Source: Spinacia oleracea
Lineage: Eukaryota; Streptophyta; Magnoliopsida; Caryophyllales; Amaranthaceae
DNA length: 64,000 nt
Assembly (NCBI RefSeq): GCF_020520425.1
Contig: NC_079488.1
Coordinates: forward strand, 34,463,247-34,527,246
Reading direction: 5' to 3'
A program made the translations under genes and the position numbers. Numbering within the stretch: the stretch's first letter is position 1; every line of letters starts with the position of its first letter. Of the stretch, positions 58,062 to 64,000 are shown one piece after another. The notes below the pieces were generated by a model. It did no database searches. It was not told the DNA's origin and saw nothing but the letters and a program-made list of their open reading frames with translations.

Positions 58062-60536
58062 GTGGTGTCATAAGTCTTATATATTCAAAGTATTTTTTAG
58101 CATGATTTAATTGTTTTTGCTGTTGTCAAAATTTTTGGAATTTTTGTTGATTTTTCGGAATTATTATGAATTATTGGATTAAATGCGTAATAGGTTCTGA
58201 ATTCAAAAATATTCGTATTTTCGACTTTTCAGACCCTAATCTGATTGAAAACAATTTTCTAAGATCAACTCATGAGAAAGGAATCGCAAAAAAAAGGCCT
58301 CGAAGTATGTGTTTTTGGGCGTTTTTGTTAATATTTGAATTAAAATTAATAAATTCGGAAAGTTTTTCAGTTAATAGGTCAATCTAAACTACTCGGAATT
58401 GATTGAAATTTTGACACAATTTTGTTGGGTATATTCTTTAATTATGGTAAACATTTCAGCCGTTTTTGATAAGTATAAACACTAATTTTTTTTTCCCCAA
58501 ATTCGTAAATTTTAGATCGCTAATTGATTTTTTAAATAATTTGGATCTATTAATTTGGTTAATTGGGAAAGGGAATATAATTTCATGGTCAGTGGCGAAT
58601 GTTAAAAATTATTGGATTAAAATTTTGAATAGTTTCGTTAATTTTAATCGACACTTAAACCAAATTGATTTAAAATATGAAATTTAAATGTTTAGAACGA
58701 TTTAAAGTTTTAGATTTGATTATTTAAAAGTTCAAATTTTCAGTTGAAATCGTTTGTTCTTAAAATTTGAGTAATGTTAGCCTTGATTTAATAATTTTAA
58801 CGAAATTGGAATGTTGTTAAATTAATTAAATCGTAAAAACGTTATTTTTCGAAAATAAAAATCGTAAATTTTTTCGTGAATTTTTATTTTTTTTAATTAA
58901 GTTGGTCCGTAAGCACGAACCAAAGGCACGAACTCGAGGTGTGGACGTGTGGCTCGTCGAGCCATGCGGGCTACCACGCCTGTGCCGAGCCGCAGCGACG
59001 CGTGCAGCAACAAGCGTGCTGCGTGCCAGGCGGATGTTGGGCGAGGGAAGGGGTGAGCAAGGCTGGCCGCCTTGGCTTGCGAGAGCTGTGAGCAAGCAAG
59101 GCAGCCTTGCCTTGCGCAGCGTCGAGCACAACATGCACACAAGGGTAGCATGGCTGCGGGTACGTGGGCGCTGGCTGCGGGGGCATGGGCATTGCTCGTG
59201 TGCCTCGTAGGCCACAACGTGCATTGCTGGGTTGGGCGCAAGCCTAGCCCGCATTGCACTTAAACAAATTTTTTTGTTTCGTTGGGCTTGACTTTTATGT
59301 TTGCATTAAAATTGGCTAACAGGATAATTAATAATTATTTTATTTAACTTTGGCCGGGTCGTGAGTTTAATTTAATATTTAAATAATTAATTATGTGGAA
59401 TAATTATTGGTTTGAGTGGGAGCTGCTAAATGAAATTAAAATGAAATAATTATTTTAATTATTTTCGTAGGTTGCATTATTTTATTTAAATTCAATTTTA
59501 ATTAGAATAAAGTCTAAGGATTAATAATTTGAAAATTGTTTAATCTTTTAGGACGCGTTTATGTGCACGTGAATTTTAATTAATTCACGTAAATACTTGC
59601 ATAATTAACATGGGTCATTCGTTTTAGCACACGAATGGGTGAATGCATAGAATGTATATTTTATGTAATGCAGGTACTCCAAGTGACTAGTATGGCCATT
59701 TTAGGATAGTTAAATAAGGTCTGCGAACCGTTCTATCTTTGAATGTAAAGTTTTAAATATGGTCTGTAAACCATGGAAATTTTGATGTAATTTTATTATT
59801 TCAAGTATTTCTAGTTTAGAACTTTTAGTTAGCATTGAATGAAGATTCAAGATGATGTCAAGCTAACAAGATGGTGAAGAAGATTGGATGCTTCAAGACA
59901 AGAGTTTTGGGCCATACTAGTTCACCTATTACTTATGCACTTTATATATATTATGCTTGAATGAATGTATATTATGCAATAGGTTGTTTGTATGACTCGA
60001 TTAGATTTAGTTCACTAAATAATCGAACCAACATAGAAACAACTAGGCCAAAGAAATATTGAGTTTAAAAATTGCCTTCCAAATCAAGCACTTACAAAAA
60101 TATAAGGATCTAACGTAGTAGGTTTACGCCAAAGCGAGGTGCTATATTAGTTGACTTAGATGGTAAGGCGTCCCAAAGGAGCACGTTGATTGTGGTTTCA
60201 ACTCAAACAACAATGGCATTATGTTGTGGCAATGTGATAAATTATTGTATTAATTTATTTACCAAGAGTAATTTGGAGTTTATTAGCAATAGGTTTTGCT
60301 TACTTGGAATCTTAAACTACTTAAGACATGCCAAAGCTGCTTAAGGATTTAGGACTTTTAGGGTCCTGGAATCGTTTCATTCATTTTGGACCATGTTTTA
60401 CTTTTGCATGAATGAAATGTTTAATAGCTTTAATGATTGCATGCTAGCATTTATTTTAAAGTTATTAAGTTATGAATGGTTATTTATTGTGAATTATTTT
60501 CAAATGTAGTAATCAAATGGCCGCATACATAACAAT
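58062..60536 (+). other. Copia2 leader, no gag
   Basis: A/T-rich untranslated leader with a GC-rich island at 58900-59262 (both-strand Ala/Arg-rich ORFs there are artefacts). A palindromic pair (AGGTCTGCGAACCG at 59717-59730, ATGGTCTGTAAACCAT at 59759-59774) is shared with the Copia1 leader. RT sequence starts abruptly at 60537, so gag through integrase has been deleted. Confidence 0.6.
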
Positions 60537-61826
60537 AATCAAATCATTCGGATAATCCTTGCGATTGCCGTATTTCATGACTATGAAATATGGCAAATGG
60601 ATGTCAAAACTGCCTTCTTGAATGGTGTTCTTGAAGAGACTGTGTTTATGACGCAGCTGGAGGGTTTTGTCAATCAAAAGAATCAAGGAAAGGTATGCAA
60701 GCTTAGGAAATCCATTTATGGATTAAAGCAGGCATCAAGGATTTGGAATAAACGATTTGATGAAGCAGTCAAAAAGTTTGGCTTCATCAAGAATCAAGAC
60801 GAATTTTTTGTATACAAGAAGGTCAGTGGGAGTAAAATTGCAAACGACATTCTGCTTATTGGAAACGACATTCCTATGTTGGAGTCTGTAAAGAATTGGC
60901 TTGGAAAGTGTTTCTCAATGAAGGACTTAGGAGAGGCACAGTACCTATTGGGCGTCAAGATCTATAGGGATAGATCTAAGAGGATGATTGGACTAAGACA
61001 GAGAACTTACATTGACAAAGTGTTAGCCAGGTTCAATATGATGGAAGCCAAGAGAGGCCATCTACCCATGTCACATGGCACATATCTAAGCAAGACTTAG
61101 TGTCCCAAGAAATCTGATGAGCGTAGAAAGATGAGTGGAATTCCATACGCTTCGGCTATTGGATCCATCATGTATGCTATGATTTGTACAAGGCCGGATG
61201 TTTCGTTCGCACTCAGTTCAACGAGCATGTACCAGTCAGAACAAGGTGAGGCACATTGGACTGCTGCCAATAATATCCTAAAGTACCTGAAAATGACTAA
61301 GGATCAGTTTTTGGTTTTTGGCGGTACAGATGAGTTGATTGTTAAGGGCTATACGGCCTCAAGCTTTCAAACCGACAGAGATGATTTCAGATCACAGTCT
61401 GGGTTTGTGTTCTGCCTAAATGGCGGAGCAATAAGCTGGAAAAGTGCTAAGCAAAGCACTGTCGCGGATTCTACAACTGAAGCCGAGTACATTGCTGCCT
61501 CAGAAGCAACAAAGGAAGCTGTTTGGATTCGGAAGTTCATCGAGGAACTTGGGGTTGTCCCCTCCATTAAAGGACCAGTGGCTTTGTATTACGACAATAG
61601 CGGAGCCATTGCCCAGGCAAAGGAGCCTAGGAGCCACCAGAAGTCCAAGCACGTACTGCGGCGATTTCATATACTTCGAGAAATCATTGAAAGGAAAGAA
61701 ATCGAGATCTGCAAGGTTGGAACTGACGACAACGTCGCGGATCCATTGACTAAACCGTTGCCACAAGCGAAGCACAACGCACATGTAGCAACCATAGGAA
61801 TCAAGCATATTGGAGGATGGCTTTGA
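60537..61826 (+). pseudogene. Copia2 reverse transcriptase (partial) and RNase H
   Basis: The frame opens with IIRIILAIAVFHDYEIW and runs into QMDVKTAFLNG, VCKLRKSIYGLKQASR, LGKCFSMKDLGEAQYLLG and, after a TAG at 61098-61100, SGIPYASAIGSIMYAM, then RNase H with SWKSAKQSTVADSTTEAEYI and ADPLTKPLP. It ends HIGGWL (61826). The catalytic YVDD is gone: the text reads GSKIANDILLIGND, with an in-frame loss of about eight residues before the second Asp. The remaining frame is otherwise clean over 1.2 kb, so the damage is recent. The RT N-terminus and all upstream domains are absent. Confidence 0.88.
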
Positions 61827-62660
61827 TTTTCTAAGTTTTGTTTTAGAACATCTGTTAGATCTATGTTTAAAACAATTGGTTTAACCATTTCATATTAATG
61901 AAATTTATTATTTCATATTCATTTAATTTTGGTTTAGTATTAAATGATAAGTCCATGTGATTCAAAACATTCAAATGGGATGTCAAGATGGATTCTTCGA
62001 CAAAGAAACACCCATAAGTGAACTTGAATATTGATGTCACAAAGGATCCCTAATCCAGTTCATTAAAAGGTGGACGACCAATGACTAATGAAGATTAGAT
62101 TGCAAGTAGATTTTTGGTTCTGTTTCTTGAACTAGATTGACTGGATGTCAGAATCTTTTGCATAGATACTTATCGGATCTTGTATCAGATTGACCATGAG
62201 AACACTTTAAGAGATTAAAGTAATGTCATAAGTAGTTCTCATTAATGGTGATTAGAACCATTCCTCAGAACATGAGCGATTATTTCTGCTCGTTTGAGAA
62301 TTAGTTCGCTTTGATGCTAGCTAAACGTCGCACCGTAAAAGGAGGCTATAAAAGTAGTTATTAGGCGTACTATGAATCAAAGTGAGTGTTCATAGATTGA
62401 AAGAATGGATTGTCCTCCTATGTTTGATAGGATATGGTGTTGTTGTGTAACAAGGCCTCTCGGAGAGTTAGATACTTTGAAAATGCATGGCCAATGGTTA
62501 AGGCTTAACCTTATGTAAAAGTTTAACAGTTGAGCTCTGTAATCCGAGAAACACTTCTGGACCTAATAAGGATTGCTCGGATCTTACCTAATGTTCAGCA
62601 AGTAACACTAAGCGACAAAGGAATGTGAATGCACACTTGTCTGAATGACAAGTGGAAGAT
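61827..62660 (+). other. Copia2 3' non-coding region and PPT
   Basis: A/T-rich, without an ORF of note. It ends with ACAAGTGGAAGAT (62648-62660), the PPT directly before the 3' LTR. Confidence 0.65.
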
Positions 62661-63703
62661 TGAAGGAAATATGTCCTTCACCGAAGGTGCATTAAATCTA
62701 ATACCAAGGTTCAGATTAATTGCGAACAATTATTTCAGTAAGATCAAGTGATCAGAACAGCTAGCTGGAGCAATGCTTCCGATCAGTGAGTTCTAATGGA
62801 TATTAAGCTCACAACTTACTCTTGACTGAACCTATAAGGTCACACCAATTGCATGTAACAGATCACCGGATCAAAAGAATCAGAAATCATTTAATAGCTT
62901 TTCGGCAATTAGTTTTGGAAAATGTATTATACGATACGACCTTGCGTCGGAATCGTATATCGTATCGCAAATATTCGTAAGTTGGGCGAAACGAATAATC
63001 GTATCGTACGACGGTGATTCGTAGTATACGATATGATAAATAAAAGTCGTAAGGCGTTAGTCGCAAATACGAGGCGCATCGGAGCTGCCTGCCCGTCGAG
63101 CCAAGCGCGCAAGCGCGCAAGGCCCAACGAGCCAGCGAGCTCGTGAGCAAGCAAGCAAGCCAGCCCGGGGCGTGACACAAGCGTGCAAAAGCAACAGCAT
63201 CGCAGCAGCGAGCACGCAAGGCCCAAGGCCCAGCTGCTCAGCTGCGCGTGCTGTGGGCTTCGACCTGCAGCGTTGTGGCTGGGCGTGGGTCTGTGTGGCC
63301 GTGTGCAAGTGTGGCCGGTCAAGGCCCTAGTCTTGGCCGGTTACACTAATATAATATTAGGTTATTATATTTTTGCACACACCCCAATATTCAGTTTTTA
63401 ATCTAACCTAAACCTAATTCTTAAATTACGTTCTTCAGTTTTTCTCTCTCTGTGAAAAACTGTTCATCCCGAAAATCAAAAATCTTGTGCGTTGTCTAAG
63501 CTACAATAATCAAGACGGATCTGATTGTGTCGGTGAACCATGTAGAGGAACGACAAGTGGAGTTCTTTGTTCGTGTTCGTTGATACAATACTCGGGAAAA
63601 CACTCTTTCGAATGTATGTTTGGTTAAATTGTGCTTTATACATGTTTCCTGGCTTTGGGGAAGTTCCGCACATGTTATGTATGTTTAACTGTATTCCCCA
63701 ACA
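62661..63703 (+). repeat. Copia2 3' LTR
   Basis: 1,043 bp, the same family as the solo LTR at 9956. The GC island is at 63080-63340. ORFs there (62887-63401, both strands) are artefacts. Confidence 0.88.
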
Positions 63704-64000
63704 CAAGGAACCACGGAAGCAACCTGGTGCAAGTATTTTCCAGCTACTCTAAAAGGGGTGGCCTCGAAATGGTTTGAAAAGTTGCCGGCCGGTACCATTA
63801 ACACTTTCGCCGAGTTAGAAATGTTGTTTTCAACAAGGTTCATGGCCTATAAAGAGGAAAAAAAGACGAGTATGCATCTAGGATGCATCCAGCAGGGCAA
63901 GGATGAGTCCCTTCGTAGCTATGTGCGAAGCTTCAACCTAGAATCAGGGCAGATACCGGATCTGTCGGATGTCGTAGCTTTTGACAATTTTTTCGAGGAC
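63704..64000 (+). CDS. Gypsy gag capsid, partial, open to the window edge
   Basis: 99 codons without a stop. The reading TWCKYFPATLKGVASKWFEK, FSTRFMAYKEEKKTSMHLG and ESLRSYVRSFNLESGQIP fits Retrotrans_gag of the Tat lineage. The frame begins at the Copia2 end, so its N-terminus lies elsewhere or was lost. It continues beyond 64000. It cannot be the capsid missing from Tat1, because it lies 30 kb beyond Tat1's 3' LTR and outside its TSD. It is likely part of another, possibly intact element to the right. Confidence 0.82.

Larger units (their letters stand above)
57581..63703 (+). mobile_element. Copia2: deleted, possibly chimeric copia element
   Basis: The 5' LTR is 57581-58061 and the 3' LTR 62661-63703. 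Both start TGAAGGAAATATGTCC and end CCCCAACA. The 5' LTR lacks about 560 bp, including the GC island present in the 3' LTR. Gag, protease, integrase and the start of RT are missing. The flanks AAACT (57576-57580) and CAAGG (63704-63708) are not duplicates, and the left and right neighbours belong to different gypsy elements. I read it as the product of recombination or deletion between two copies. Confidence 0.8.

Noticed and set aside
57576..63708. Copia2 as a normal insertion
   Set aside because: The flanking pentamers differ and the two neighbours are different elements, so a simple insertion does not fit.

Overview
This window is plant nuclear DNA made almost entirely of transposable elements. 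I recognise no intact host gene, rRNA, tRNA or CRISPR array. The evidence for a plant is the set of plant-type families: an Athila-type Ty3/gypsy element, two Tat-lineage Ty3/gypsy elements, several Ty1/copia LTRs of one family group, an L1-type LINE with a DUF4283-like ORF1, and hAT and Tourist-like elements. The species cannot be fixed from sequence alone; a Caryophyllales (Amaranthaceae-like) genome is only a guess.

Layout. Positions 1-800 are the end of a gypsy-like LTR. Positions 800-4740 are AT-rich intergenic DNA with a small MITE, a poly(A)-ended retroposon-like block and hAT-like debris. From about 4740 to 57580 runs one old, broken Athila element on the minus strand. Its pieces, in its own 5'-to-3' order, are: LTR remnant and PBS (57392-57580), gag (55294-57294), protease (split between 55294-55600 and 34026-34612), RT/RNase H (8211-9955), integrase (6394-7393) and envelope-position ORF (4838-5636). 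Two large insertion stacks split it. Stack A: a copia solo LTR (9956-10992 and 34014-34020, TSD GTTTG) is itself split by Tat1 (10993-34008, TSD GTATT), which in turn carries an L1 LINE (22731 to about 27545). Stack B: Copia1 (34618-55288, minus, TSD CCTAG) has one LTR split by Tat2 (43581-54127, TSD CTAAG). A hAT-like element (7394-8210) sits in the Athila integrase. To the right, Copia2 (57581-63703, plus) joins Athila LTR on its left to an open gypsy gag frame (63704-64000) on its right.

How the parts work. Tat1 encodes protease, RT, RNase H, a second archaeal-type RNase H and integrase on the plus strand, with eight in-frame stops and no gag capsid. Its long 3' region holds two antisense genes with plant-type introns. 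The pol-proximal one resembles DUF7745 and is broken by the LINE. The LTR-proximal one resembles the plant mobile domain (PMD). The first has a TATA box with a GGCGCC palindrome upstream, the same layout as the LTR promoter. Tat2 has complete LTRs, PBS and PPT but no recognisable gag-pol, so it depends on helpers. Its 7.7-kb interior carries repeated GC-rich hairpin modules, a 118-bp tandem array, PPT-like motifs and a minus-strand exon fragment that looks like a captured plant YTH-domain (ECT-type m6A reader) gene.

The leads I rate highest are the captured ECT exon in Tat2, the antisense intron-containing genes with an LTR-like promoter in Tat1, the GGCGCC hairpin modules, and the noncoding motifs shared by both Tat elements (a post-pol hairpin, a PBS echo in U5, and extra PPT-like tracts).
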